In this document: one piece after another, positions 1 to 9,085 of the stretch
Layout: the number at the start of each line of letters is the position of its first letter
How positions within the stretch are numbered: position 1 is the stretch's first letter
Origin: Promethearchaeota archaeon
Lineage (GTDB): Archaea; Asgardarchaeota; Lokiarchaeia; Sigyniarchaeales; Promethearchaeaceae
Length of the DNA stretch: 38,745 nucleotides
Direction of reading: 5' to 3'
Assembly: GCA_018238965.1 (NCBI GenBank)
Contig: JABCSI010000006.1
Span: 1-38,745 of the forward strand
Translations under genes and position numbers: made by a program
Notes under the pieces: generated by a model
Told to the model about the DNA's origin: nothing
The model's database searches: none
Seen by the model: only the letters and a program-made list of their open reading frames with translations

Positions 1-114
1 TGGACTGGGAGTTGTGTTTTCTGAATTTTCCATCATGATATAGAAGTAAGCGGAAAAAAAAAAGATTTAGTTATGGCAATGTTTTTAGCAATTAACATTG
101 AAATTAGTTCATGA

Positions 115-1494
115 GTGAACAAAAGTCCAAGTGAGAGAAATTCCACGTGGATCCATGTTTCTTTTAATTTGAGCCATTTTATGACCAAAAGTGCCGCGGG
201 AATGTTTTTGGCCACGATTTTCTATTTTTATGAAACCGAAATCCTTTTACCCACCATTTATATCGGGGTTGGTAATATTCTCTTCTTTATTTGGGATGCT
301 ATTAATGATCCTCTTATTGGCCACATATCTGATCAACCAAATCGGATGTGGAAAAAATGGGGCCGACGATTTCCATGGATTATGATTGGAACAATTCCGA
401 CTGGAATTACCTTAATTTTACTTTATTTACCTCCAGGAGATCCAGCGATCAATCCATGGCCTGTATTTTTCTGGTTTATTGTCTTGGTATTTTTGCATGA
501 ATTATTCTATACCATGTCTAGCTGTAATATTATGGCTTTGTTCCCAGAAAAATTTCGAAGTGAACCAGAACGTAACAAAAACGCAAGCATTGGCCAGATC
601 TTACAACGATTTGCCAATGTTATTGGCTCTGCTTTGCCCTTAGTCTTAATTGTCGATGGAGATCCAAGTTCTTATTGGAAAGCGGCAACCGTTTTAGTTG
701 GGATTGGTGTATTATTTTTTATTTTGGGCATCCCTGGAGTAAGAGAAAGCGAAACTATGATTACTCGAGCAATCCAAGTTGAAGAAAAGGAACCATTTTT
801 TGCTACAATTAAAGAAGCCATGAAGCTCAAGAACTTTCGATCGGTTGTGATTATCGGGGTGTTAAATACCACATTCAGTGCATGTTTAATTTCTTCAATA
901 TTGTATTGGACGAACTACGTCTTATTTTTACCTGAGGATTCACAAGCCGACATCATTTTAATGGTAGTATGGTTTGTTACGGTTGTATGTTCGATTCCAA
1001 TTTGGAATATAGTAATTTCTAAAATCGGAAATAAAAAAGCCATGATAGCTGGTTTGTTATCTACTGGGATATCTTCATTCCTAGTCCTTTTTATGTCAGA
1101 TCTGACCGGAGCAATAATCAGTGTTGTTCTATTAGGTATCACGATGTCGGGTACGTTCCTTGGGATAACACTTATGTTCTGTGATATTGTGGATGAAGCG
1201 AGTTTAAATGCAAAAAAGAGAAAAGAAGGCATATACGCAGGTACATTCACATTTTTCGATCGTTTGGGCTATGTCTTGCAAACAATCATTTTCACTGTAG
1301 TGCATATTGCTACCAAGTTTGATCCTGAAAGTTCCACTATTTCAGTGTCCGCACAAGCAGGTATTTTGGCTTCGTTTACATGGATCCCTGCAATTGGTTT
1401 ATTCATTGCTGCCTTTATTGCGTGGAAATCCTACACTTTGACCCCGGATAAGATGACGACGATTAAGCATGATTTGAAGGAGCTTGGACTTTAA
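115..1494 (+). CDS. GPH-type (MFS_2) sugar:cation symporter-like transporter
   Basis: Integral membrane carrier of the glycoside-pentoside-hexuronide:cation symporter branch of the major facilitator superfamily. About twelve hydrophobic segments can be traced along 459 residues, the usual family length. The family hallmark between helices 2 and 3 is clear: WDAINDPLIGHISDQ followed by a basic loop with KKWGRRFPWI. It probably imports a sugar or glycoside with Na+ or H+; the substrate cannot be read from sequence. The start is GTG at 115. An ATG at 111 in another frame stops after seven codons, and the first in-frame ATG at 181 would remove the conserved N-terminal helix. The next gene begins 2 bases after the stop, so they are probably co-transcribed. 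Confidence 0.85.
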   Translation: MNKSPSERNSTWIHVSFNLSHFMTKSAAGMFLATIFYFYETEILLPTIYIGVGNILFFIWDAINDPLIGHISDQPNRMWKKWGRRFPWIMIGTIPTGITLILLYLPPGDPAINPWPVFFWFIVLVFLHELFYTMSSCNIMALFPEKFRSEPERNKNASIGQILQRFANVIGSALPLVLIVDGDPSSYWKAATVLVGIGVLFFILGIPGVRESETMITRAIQVEEKEPFFATIKEAMKLKNFRSVVIIGVLNTTFSACLISSILYWTNYVLFLPEDSQADIILMVVWFVTVVCSIPIWNIVISKIGNKKAMIAGLLSTGISSFLVLFMSDLTGAIISVVLLGITMSGTFLGITLMFCDIVDEASLNAKKRKEGIYAGTFTFFDRLGYVLQTIIFTVVHIATKFDPESSTISVSAQAGILASFTWIPAIGLFIAAFIAWKSYTLTPDKMTTIKHDLKELGL

Positions 1495-1496
1495 TT

Positions 1497-2471
1497 ATGA
1501 TAGGTGAAACAGACCCTAAGCCCAAATATTTTGCCTCGCCGTATAATTTCAAAGAAACGCTTGGATGGTTTAGGCGAAATTTTTTTGGAGTAACACGAAA
1601 GAATAAAGACATAGTTACCCCGATCCCAAAGAATTTTACTCTAAATGAAAATATCACGCCGAAATACAGCATTGCTTTTATCGGCGACATTATGGATATG
1701 AATGGGATGAATCTGGTTATTGGCCAAGCACTAAAGGATTTTATACACGAATGCGATTACTTAATTGGAAATTTTGAAGCAACGTTAACCAATGCGAAAG
1801 GGGCCTATATGGCACAGAGACACAGGTCCCAAATATTGGATGCACTTGCTGATCTTTTTGACCCGACCCGCACTTTCCTGTCTCTTGCAAATAACCATGC
1901 AGGAGATTTTGGTCGAAAAATATTTACCGATTCCATTAATGAAATCAAAGCCCGCGGATTTTCGATCTTTGGGATAACCGAACAACCCTATATTGATTTA
2001 CAAGAAAATATAAGAATTATTGCAGGGACGATGTGGTCGAATCAAAAATGTGATTATGTTGTGAAATTTGACGATGTCGACCAGTACTTAAAAACTGATG
2101 CCTTTAATATCTTGTATCCTCATTGGAGTTATGAACTCGAATTATATCCTCGACCTAAGACTGTGGAGATTGGAAATCAGCTGATCAAAAAATTTGATGC
2201 GATAGTAGGGCATCATAGTCATTGCCCTCAACCAATATCGACTTCCAATGATGGAATTAATAAACTTATAGCGTACGGTTTAGGAGATTTCTGCATATGG
2301 GAAAAATTACAACATTATTTATATGGAATTGTTCTAAAAATAGACATCGGACCAAATCAGGAAGGAATATGGCAACTTGGAAAAATAAGTTGGAATTACG
2401 TGAAATCCGCCCCCCAGTCTGAAAATACTTGGTTAACTGATATAACTGATGATTTTCCTTATTTAAAATAG
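1497..2471 (+). CDS. CapA-like metallophosphoesterase (PGA_cap family)
   Basis: Calcineurin-like phosphoesterase of the CapA/PgsA family, which includes poly-gamma-glutamate capsule proteins and many uncharacterised enzymes. Metal-binding motifs appear in order: GD (residues 63-64), GNFE (91-94), ANNHAGDFG (131-139), PHWSYE (208-213) and GHHSH (238-242). The length of 324 residues is normal for the catalytic domain. There is no signal peptide or transmembrane anchor, unlike Bacillus CapA, so it is probably cytoplasmic. It follows the carrier gene by 2 bases and is likely in the same operon, suggesting a role in carbohydrate or surface-polymer metabolism. The family is firm; the substrate is unknown. 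Confidence 0.82.
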   Translation: MIGETDPKPKYFASPYNFKETLGWFRRNFFGVTRKNKDIVTPIPKNFTLNENITPKYSIAFIGDIMDMNGMNLVIGQALKDFIHECDYLIGNFEATLTNAKGAYMAQRHRSQILDALADLFDPTRTFLSLANNHAGDFGRKIFTDSINEIKARGFSIFGITEQPYIDLQENIRIIAGTMWSNQKCDYVVKFDDVDQYLKTDAFNILYPHWSYELELYPRPKTVEIGNQLIKKFDAIVGHHSHCPQPISTSNDGINKLIAYGLGDFCIWEKLQHYLYGIVLKIDIGPNQEGIWQLGKISWNYVKSAPQSENTWLTDITDDFPYLK

Positions 2472-2589
2472 TTCTTTTTTCAAAATATAAAATAAATATG
2501 TAAAAAAAGGATTTAGATCCGAGCCATTGGACTAATTTCAGGGATCAAACTTTGTAGAGAGTTTCGATGAGATCATCCAAAAAACGAGA

Positions 2590-4407
2590 TCACTTCTTAT
2601 CATACAAAGCTTCAATGGACGCGCCATATTTCTCCAGAACGTTCCTACGCTTCAATTTAAAAGTTTGCGTTAACATTTTATTCTCTAACGTAAAATCTTC
2701 CGCAATGAAGTGGAACCGTTTAGGAATCTCATAACTGCCGAAATCTTCTTTTAGATGAGCCCGAATCTCTGCTGAGATTAGTTTTTGGACCTCTGGCATT
2801 TGAATTAAGTCTTTTAGCGGAACTGTGAGATTTAGTTCCTCCGCATACTGCTTGGCTTTGTCCATGTCTGGGATAATTAGTGCCACATTATAGGGTTTTC
2901 CGTCCCCCACTATCATGGCGTTGGCCACCCAAGGAATTAACTTGATGGATTCTTCTATTTCGGCAGGATGTACATATTTCCCGTTTAGTAACTTAAACTC
3001 GGTTTTGATCCGACCGGTGATATAGAGATACCCATCTTCGTCCATCCACCCACGATCGCCAGTTCTGACTCCTTTAACGCCGTTCTCGTCTTCTACCATT
3101 ATAGCGGCGGTTTGTTCGGGTTTGTTCAAATACCCTTGCATGGTATTTGGTCCGTAAGAAATAATTTCCCCATCTTTGGCCCCATCTTCTACCACCGACG
3201 AATCGATTACAACCTTAACTTTCTCAATTGGCTTTCCGATTGATCCTATCTTGTAGGCGGAAGGACAGCTGATGGAAATGGCAGGCGATGTTTCTGTCAT
3301 ACCATATGCATCGAAGACTGGCATACCAATATCGAAGAAGAAATTAGCTATTTCGGGATCGTTCTTTGCACTCGCAGTGAGTGAATATTGCAATTCCCCG
3401 CCCAATTTTTCTCGAATTTTTGAAAAGACCAGTGTATCCAAGAGTTTGAGCTTTAAACCACTTTTTCCGGTCTCTCGTTTCTTTTTTGCGGCAGCGATGG
3501 CTGCGTAGAACAATTTTTCTTTAATCCCGCCTGTTTCAGACATCAAATTGATAACGCCAGCGTAGATTTTGTTAAAGAGGCGGGGCACTGCGACAATAAA
3601 TGTAGGCTTTACCTTTTTTAGATCAGCCGACAGATCATCCATGGTAGTAATCCCCAGCGAAGCGCCCAACATTGTAATACAAGTCATTTCAGCTGTATAA
3701 GCATAAGAATGAGCCCATGGAAGAATTGAAATAACTCGAGTAGTATCATCGAAAGACGGGAAGCAGTGCATCCCAGATTGGGCGTTATTGGTCACACTCC
3801 CGTGCGATAGAAGTACACCTTTTGGATCACCTGTGGTGCCTGAAGTATAAATCAAGACCGCGGTATCAGTTGAGAGGGGTTTGTGTGCTGGAATGGGTTG
3901 TTTTTTACCTTCATCTTCGAGGGTCTGCATGCTATCTTCTTCTGAGCCCATCAGGAAAATCTTTTTGAGAGTGTCAATCTCTTCAACAAATCCTTTAACC
4001 TGCTGATAGATTGTCTTGTTTGCCACAAATAGAATTTTCAACCCGCTATCTTGAACTACATATTTCCACATCTTGAGCAATTCTTTTTCATACATTGGGA
4101 CCCACGAACAGCCGAGCCCATAGGCAGCAAAAGAGCCGATGGCCCATTCCAAGGAGTTATTCGAGATAATTCCAATGCGGTCCCCCTTTTTGAGAATACC
4201 CAATTTTGCGAGACCTGCCCTTAGGTTGTCCACTCGGGCACTGACTTCTTTATACGTGGCATATTGGAAATTACCCGCTGCATCTTTTTCGCCAATATAT
4301 TTGTTATTCGGGAATTTGGCTACCGACGTTTCAAATAAATCGATCTGGTTGGACGGATCGTCATATCGCATTATGGCAACATTGGTGCCGTGTTCTTTGA
4401 GTGTCAT
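2590..4407 (-). CDS. Long-chain fatty acid-CoA ligase (AMP-forming)
   Basis: ANL-superfamily adenylating enzyme, 605 residues, the full length of long-chain acyl-CoA synthetases. The ATP-binding loop YTSGTTGDPKG is at residues 187-197, followed by the AYGMTETSP motif, the TGDRGW motif and the hinge/lysine region around LNGKYVHPAEIEES. The LNGKYVHPAEIE form resembles the eukaryotic/FadD15 type rather than E. coli FadD. The predicted reaction is fatty acid + ATP + CoA to acyl-CoA + AMP + PPi. It could serve fatty-acid activation in an Asgard archaeon that has beta-oxidation genes, but no beta-oxidation gene is in the window. The ATG start at 4407 has a 188-bp upstream gap before the lipoyl cluster, so it probably has its own promoter. 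Confidence 0.9.
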   Translation of the reverse strand: MTLKEHGTNVAIMRYDDPSNQIDLFETSVAKFPNNKYIGEKDAAGNFQYATYKEVSARVDNLRAGLAKLGILKKGDRIGIISNNSLEWAIGSFAAYGLGCSWVPMYEKELLKMWKYVVQDSGLKILFVANKTIYQQVKGFVEEIDTLKKIFLMGSEEDSMQTLEDEGKKQPIPAHKPLSTDTAVLIYTSGTTGDPKGVLLSHGSVTNNAQSGMHCFPSFDDTTRVISILPWAHSYAYTAEMTCITMLGASLGITTMDDLSADLKKVKPTFIVAVPRLFNKIYAGVINLMSETGGIKEKLFYAAIAAAKKKRETGKSGLKLKLLDTLVFSKIREKLGGELQYSLTASAKNDPEIANFFFDIGMPVFDAYGMTETSPAISISCPSAYKIGSIGKPIEKVKVVIDSSVVEDGAKDGEIISYGPNTMQGYLNKPEQTAAIMVEDENGVKGVRTGDRGWMDEDGYLYITGRIKTEFKLLNGKYVHPAEIEESIKLIPWVANAMIVGDGKPYNVALIIPDMDKAKQYAEELNLTVPLKDLIQMPEVQKLISAEIRAHLKEDFGSYEIPKRFHFIAEDFTLENKMLTQTFKLKRRNVLEKYGASIEALYDKK

Positions 4408-4595
4408 AGTTTTTTCATCTTCTCGTTTTTTTTATCAAGTTATTATTAACTCTTAAAATTTAACGATACGAAGCATACTCTGTTTTTGGAACTTTTAAGT
4501 CTTTGAAGAATTATTAGTATTCTTTCTCTAAATGGAGAAAATTCAATCGAACGAAAAAATCACGTAATTCAAAGGGAGTGAGGGGACTAGTGGTC

Positions 4596-5732
4596 TTATT
4601 GGGATGGATATCCAGAAAGAGATGATGCTTCGGCTATAGGATCAAATTCGGAAGGGATCAGACAACATGCTGCAAAAAATCGCTGTGGGTATCCTTGTGA
4701 TTCTGCCCAACGACGGGTTTTGGAAGAAGGCTTCACAACCCTATAGGCACCTGCTTGGATCGACCATTTCTCCATCGCAAACGAATATGATCCGTGGGGG
4801 CGCATGCAACCCAATGAAAGATCGCTGTTTGGAAATAGGGTTTGGGCAATCAAAATCAACTTTGCTACTTCAGAAGGGCTGATCAGGGAAAATCGGGAAT
4901 CCATAACTCCCTTCGTTCTGGGAGGGATCATTACGATGAACACGATAAGTTCCGGTGTGTATCCCCCAGGAAATTCAGTAGATATCTCGTGCAAAAAGCG
5001 TAGAGCATCCAATTCTTCTTCGATCTTTCCAAAATTCGCTCCAATGAGAATGTGGGGGATAACTCGAACTTTTGCTTTTAGTAAGGCCCGAAAGCTATCT
5101 TTGTATTGCTGGGGTGTGTGGGGGAGATGAAACAATTCGGCGATGACCTTCGGGTCCAAATTCAAGTCGAAGGATACCGTATCTATACCCATTGCTTTAA
5201 TTCGCATTGCCTCTTCATCGCTAACCAAACCTACATGGGAGTTAAGGAAAAATTTTTTACCCTCTGCGCCGTTTTTGAAGTCCAGGATCGTTTGCTCAAA
5301 GTTCAAAAGGGGTACCTTTCCTTCAGCATCACACCCTCCCGAGATTAATGTTCCAACTGCCCCTCGGTTGATCAACTGGGAGAAGGTTTCCTTCAAATCA
5401 TCGGGTGTCTCGGCGGCGATCATGTGATTTAAATATTTTTTGTCGCAGTGTTCACAATCGAGGGCACAGTTATTTCCCGAGAGAGAAATAGAGGGAAAGG
5501 CTTTTCCGGGAGCATAAAATTTTAACTGACGGTCTGGATGATTATGAGAAGTGAAGTTTATGGCAATATTCTCGAAAAATATCTCCCAATGTGAATCATC
5601 GGCATCACCAAACTGCATAAATGAGTCTGCATCGGCAAATGTGAATCGTTTTGTTAAAATTTTGTCCAGTATTGATTGGAGATAAGGTGGAATTTTTGAG
5701 TCGGGCTGTGAAAGTGGTTGTAAATGGGGCAT
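4596..5732 (-). CDS. Radical SAM protein of a LipS1/LipS2-type lipoyl synthase pair (LipS2-like)
   Basis: Radical SAM enzyme of 378 residues. The cluster-binding motif CX3CX2C is at C89, C93 and C96 within the segment SGNNCALDCEHCDKKYL. Further cysteines near the C-terminus (GCMRPHG and AACCLIP) could bind an auxiliary Fe-S cluster, as needed for a sulfur-inserting enzyme. It is the last gene of a leftward cluster with a lipoate-ligase domain and a second radical SAM gene. In Thermococcus kodakarensis two radical SAM proteins formerly called biotin synthases (LipS1 and LipS2) together make lipoyl groups. The gene context here matches that system. Which of the two is LipS1 and which LipS2 is my tentative reading. 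Confidence 0.7.
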   Translation of the reverse strand: MPHLQPLSQPDSKIPPYLQSILDKILTKRFTFADADSFMQFGDADDSHWEIFFENIAINFTSHNHPDRQLKFYAPGKAFPSISLSGNNCALDCEHCDKKYLNHMIAAETPDDLKETFSQLINRGAVGTLISGGCDAEGKVPLLNFEQTILDFKNGAEGKKFFLNSHVGLVSDEEAMRIKAMGIDTVSFDLNLDPKVIAELFHLPHTPQQYKDSFRALLKAKVRVIPHILIGANFGKIEEELDALRFLHEISTEFPGGYTPELIVFIVMIPPRTKGVMDSRFSLISPSEVAKLILIAQTLFPNSDLSLGCMRPHGSYSFAMEKWSIQAGAYRVVKPSSKTRRWAESQGYPQRFFAACCLIPSEFDPIAEASSLSGYPSQ

Positions 5733-5824
5733 AAACGTTACACTCTTGGAAATTATATAAGGGGTTATTAAACGGTTAATATGGGTGCAAAAAATGGGAA
5801 ATTCTCTATGTGGTTACCTTGGGA

Positions 5825-6646
5825 TTATGGATGCTTTTCCAACCATGCTGGAGTGCGATATTTCGTTTCAACTAATTTTTCTGCTTTATTCAGCTCTTCA
5901 TCTGTCAGTGGTATAATTTCCAAGCGAATACGGAAGATTTTTGAGAAGCTGTCCTGCAAAACTTGCACAATTTCCCCATCTCCATGTTTCGGTCCGGCAT
6001 TTTCTTTAGCTAGGAGGGAATTAGAATGTAATCCGATGACTTTGCTCCTCACTGATTGCACCATTCTGGTGTAGGATACTCCTATGGGTGCTTTCAACAC
6101 GGAATACATAAATTCGGGGTTTACATCCAGTAAAATTGTTCCGTGCTGCAGCAAAATATTTCGACGTAATAGTTGGGCATTTCCTGAAATTTTTTTGCCT
6201 TGGGTTAGGAGAGCGGGGCAATGGATAGTTCCCACATCGATCGGGTATCCGATTTGTTCCAGACCTTGGGCTAATGCTTCCAAGATAGCTACATAACGGG
6301 GTGAAATTGTGGGATCATAATGACGGGAACTTTGGATCTTTGAAGGAATAGATGAAGTATTTGCAATAACTGAATATGTTATTTCATTATTATGGGAATG
6401 CAAGACAGCACCTCCTCCGGTAATCCGACGTACAACTTGTACATTATTATTACGGGCAAAATCTGTGTTAATTTCTGCGGAAAGGGATTGATTTCTCCCA
6501 ATGGTGGCAGTGGACGGATTCCATTGATAAAAACGCAAGATGTTGGGGGATTGTTTGTTGACTACCCGATTTAACAAGATTTCATCGATGGCCATATTCG
6601 TGTAACCATCATAGGTCATAAAGGGTAGCAGTCGCCAAGTTTCCAT
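5825..6646 (-). CDS. lplA: Lipoate-protein ligase A catalytic domain (LplA-like, short form)
   Basis: BPL/LplA-fold enzyme, 273 residues. The signature RRITGGGAVLHSH is at residues 73-85, and the catalytic-lysine segment GKKISGNAQ is at 150-158, followed by LQHGTILLDV. The E. coli-type C-terminal accessory domain (total about 340 residues) is absent, so this is the short catalytic form that usually needs a separate LplB partner or acts as a lipoyl/octanoyl transferase. It lies 2 bases downstream of the upstream radical SAM gene and 92 bases upstream of the second one. Its role is probably to place octanoate or lipoate on the carrier protein (such as glycine-cleavage H) that the two radical SAM proteins then sulfurate. 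No separate LplB or H protein is in the window. Confidence 0.88.
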   Translation of the reverse strand: METWRLLPFMTYDGYTNMAIDEILLNRVVNKQSPNILRFYQWNPSTATIGRNQSLSAEINTDFARNNNVQVVRRITGGGAVLHSHNNEITYSVIANTSSIPSKIQSSRHYDPTISPRYVAILEALAQGLEQIGYPIDVGTIHCPALLTQGKKISGNAQLLRRNILLQHGTILLDVNPEFMYSVLKAPIGVSYTRMVQSVRSKVIGLHSNSLLAKENAGPKHGDGEIVQVLQDSFSKIFRIRLEIIPLTDEELNKAEKLVETKYRTPAWLEKHP

Positions 6647-6648
6647 TT

Positions 6649-7725
6649 TTAATCGTCCTCTTGCATAGTGTCCAGTAAGGGGGAAAGTTCCTCAAATATG
6701 CGTTTCTTTTCCTGTGGGAAGATTTTTCGGGGAAATCCGTCATGTTCTTGACCTGGGCGGGATGTATAATAAGGTCGATTGCATCCAGGGCACCCTGCAG
6801 TATAAAATGCGATTTCCCTATCGATGATTGCCCTGAGTTCCGATTCGGTGAGCCCCGAAATCTTCACCAGTTCCCCCTTGGATTGGGAGTATTGGAATCG
6901 TTTCGCAGAGTTTTTCTTTTGAAAAAGGAGGAGATACCGGGCAATTTGAATTCGTCGAAATTGTTCAATGGTTGGTCGTGGATGCTTCGCCATTGGTGTG
7001 TGGGAAACAGGAGTAAATAGGAATATTCCTGGCTGGACATGTTTTTGAACGCATTTTTCAATCAAATTAATCATTTCCCGTTCCGTTTCACCCAAACCGA
7101 CAATTAAATGGGTGGTAACCAGCTGATTTCCAAAAACATCCAAAGCTTCATCCAAGGCTTGGAGATGCTTCTCCCATCGGTAGGGTCCTTGATGAGAGGG
7201 ATTCTTAATTTTCTCAAATAATTCCGGAGTACAGGCGTCAAGGGCAATTCCGATGCGATCGAGCCCATTATTCTTCAATTTAGCCATTTGTTCTTTATTG
7301 ATGGGTGGAATGGCTGCAGAAAGAGGTAGAGATGGGAAATTGGCGTGAATTGTAGTGATTATGGAAAGAGCTTCTTCGAAAAAACCGGGATAGTTTAAAG
7401 TTTGGAGACAAATGCGTTGAAATGGTGGTTTTATTTCCTGTTGTTGATTATTCTGTAATTTCAGTAGTCTGTGTAAAAATTCTTCCCATTTGAAGACAGG
7501 CCATTGCACCCGGGATAGTTGCTCGGTTGCTTTATAATGGGTACTACTACCTTGGGGACAAAATTGACATTCTCCCGCACAGGAAGCATCCGTATAGGTC
7601 ATTAAATAGCAAGTAGTTGGCCAAACGTCTACTTTTATATCTGTGAATCCTAATAATGCTGCGCTTCCCGCTGATATTCGAATACCATCGATTTTCTCAA
7701 AAGTTTCTGGTGATTTTCTAAGCAT
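6649..7725 (-). CDS. Radical SAM protein of a LipS1/LipS2-type lipoyl synthase pair (LipS1-like)
   Basis: Radical SAM enzyme of 358 residues from the ATG at 7725; an in-frame GTG at 7737 would add four residues. The CX3CX2C motif is in the segment ASCAGECQFCPQGS near residue 50. A C-terminal CPGCNRPYYTSRPG motif carries two cysteines that could bind a second cluster. It is the first gene of the three-gene lipoyl cluster and is followed within 2 bases by the LplA-like gene. Biotin synthase is a possible mis-annotation, as happened with the Thermococcus proteins, but the lipoate-ligase neighbour argues for lipoyl synthesis. A 16-base direct repeat containing TTTCATGCT overlaps the start and recurs about 30 bases upstream. 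Confidence 0.72.
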   Translation of the reverse strand: MLRKSPETFEKIDGIRISAGSAALLGFTDIKVDVWPTTCYLMTYTDASCAGECQFCPQGSSTHYKATEQLSRVQWPVFKWEEFLHRLLKLQNNQQQEIKPPFQRICLQTLNYPGFFEEALSIITTIHANFPSLPLSAAIPPINKEQMAKLKNNGLDRIGIALDACTPELFEKIKNPSHQGPYRWEKHLQALDEALDVFGNQLVTTHLIVGLGETEREMINLIEKCVQKHVQPGIFLFTPVSHTPMAKHPRPTIEQFRRIQIARYLLLFQKKNSAKRFQYSQSKGELVKISGLTESELRAIIDREIAFYTAGCPGCNRPYYTSRPGQEHDGFPRKIFPQEKKRIFEELSPLLDTMQEDD

Positions 7726-7875
7726 GAAACAATCCACTACCTAAGTTTTTTAGCATGAAATAACCTACTTCATTTAAGGATCTTTCGTTTGTTCACGAGC
7801 TATTTTATTAATAGAATAAATGAAAGAATGCTTGAATAATATTTGAATTAACGGATTATTCTGCATAAATACCAC

Positions 7876-7880
7876 GAGGT
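7876..7880 (+). promoter_or_regulatory. Ribosome binding site GAGGT
   Basis: GAGGT lies 6 bases before the ATG at 7887 and supports that start. Clear Shine-Dalgarno sites are not universal in this window, so it is worth noting. Confidence 0.6.
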
Positions 7881-7886
7881 ATAAAC

Positions 7887-8336
7887 ATGGCTATTCAAAA
7901 AGAAATCGACCTATCCAACGGAGTGAAAATGAGCATCGATTCCGCAGATCTTGACAAAACATACAAAGATTTCATCGATTTGTTCATCAAACCATATTAT
8001 CAGCAGACTAATGATTGGAACAAAACACTACAAACCAGTATTAAGGAAATTGAGCGGATAGCCAGTGTACTGCAAGTATCGAAGGGAGAGGTGATTCAAG
8101 AATTTCTCAAGCGACTGGAGACCCGGTTATCAGACGAAATTGCAGAACTCAAGGGTTTAGACAAAATTGATATTCTTTTCGAATCCGTGGACGATTATAT
8201 AGAAAATATCACAGAAATTGTGCATGATGGATCTTCCCCTGCAGATGTACGCACAAAAGTCTCCAGTTTAATAGAAAACTTGAATCTCTTTGAATTGGCG
8301 GAATTATTGATTCAATTTGCCAAAAAGTCTGCATAA
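7887..8336 (+). CDS. Hypothetical small alpha-helical protein
   Basis: I do not recognise this 149-residue protein. It has no signal peptide, membrane segment, cysteine pair or catalytic motif. After a short N-terminal strand-like part (residues 1-20, KEIDLSNGVKMSID) it is predicted to be almost entirely helical, with charged heptad-like stretches at residues 40-85 and a final helix rich in Leu (NLFELAELLIQF). This suits a small scaffold or partner protein. The start is supported by GAGGT 6 bases upstream. It is divergent from the lipoyl cluster and convergent with the secreted-protein pair, so it is probably monocistronic. That it is a real gene is well supported; its function is not known. 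Confidence 0.7.
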   Translation: MAIQKEIDLSNGVKMSIDSADLDKTYKDFIDLFIKPYYQQTNDWNKTLQTSIKEIERIASVLQVSKGEVIQEFLKRLETRLSDEIAELKGLDKIDILFESVDDYIENITEIVHDGSSPADVRTKVSSLIENLNLFELAELLIQFAKKSA

Positions 8337-8368
8337 GCCCCTTTTTTCAATTTCCCTTTACAATTATT

Positions 8369-9058
8369 TTATCTTCTCTTTTGTTTTGTTTTTTGGACTA
8401 AGTGCCTGCTGCTCCAAATTATAATCACCATAAGTGGGATTAGTGGAAATGAAGGTATTCTTGAAATCCAGGAAGGGTTAGTCGTATCTGTGTTCCCTGG
8501 CGGAATTGTTTCTCCAAACTTGATTGAATCACAAAATTCAGGGTAATAATTAGCATAAATTGTATGAATATCATTTTGAATGGACTCTTGGGAATCATTG
8601 GAATAAAAAGCAAATGCCCGAATTTGAGGTGTATCTTCATGAATATATGGGGCGATTTCAAGAAAAGAAAAATGAATTGTGTAGGGATCATTAAATGCAA
8701 AATGGACTTGAGGTTCTCCCGCATTCCATGATTCGATCACATTTTCAAAATTCCCAATCATGTAATCAAGATTCCATGAGTTTGAGTGACCGTATAAATG
8801 CATCACGCCTAAAATTGTTGTATTTTGCTCGAAAACCACTATTATCGAAATATTGAGTTCCAGAAACTGGCCATCTTCAGATATCTCGGTAAAAGAATTC
8901 TCAAACACCACATCTGTTGTAAATTGATTAGAATAAACCGATTGTATGGGAATAATTTGTTCCATCGCTAGAACAGATGAAGTGGAAAAAGTTCCAGCGA
9001 TAAATATAATTAATAGAGTTCCAATAATTTCCCACTGGTGGTGAAAATTTCGTTTCAT
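8369..9058 (-). CDS. Secreted protein with C-terminal membrane anchor
   Basis: A 229-residue exported protein of unknown function. Residues 1-31 form a signal peptide: basic start MKRNF, then a hydrophobic core ending near VLAMEQ. Residues about 195-215 form a single membrane segment (PLIPLMVIIIW) followed by a basic tail KTKQKRR, so the body is outside and the tail inside. The body is predicted to be beta-rich and has three N-X-S/T sequons. It follows the 189-residue secreted protein by 27 bases on the same strand, so the two are probably one operon. No known domain is recognised. Confidence 0.68.
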   Translation of the reverse strand: MKRNFHHQWEIIGTLLIIFIAGTFSTSSVLAMEQIIPIQSVYSNQFTTDVVFENSFTEISEDGQFLELNISIIVVFEQNTTILGVMHLYGHSNSWNLDYMIGNFENVIESWNAGEPQVHFAFNDPYTIHFSFLEIAPYIHEDTPQIRAFAFYSNDSQESIQNDIHTIYANYYPEFCDSIKFGETIPPGNTDTTNPSWISRIPSFPLIPLMVIIIWSSRHLVQKTKQKRR

Positions 9059-9085
9059 TTTTTTTTCATTTATCCGAAATTTTGT

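Noticed and set aside
1-114. Possible end of an upstream gene at the left edge
   Set aside because: All three plus frames stop within 42 bases and no family can be read from so few residues; left unassigned.
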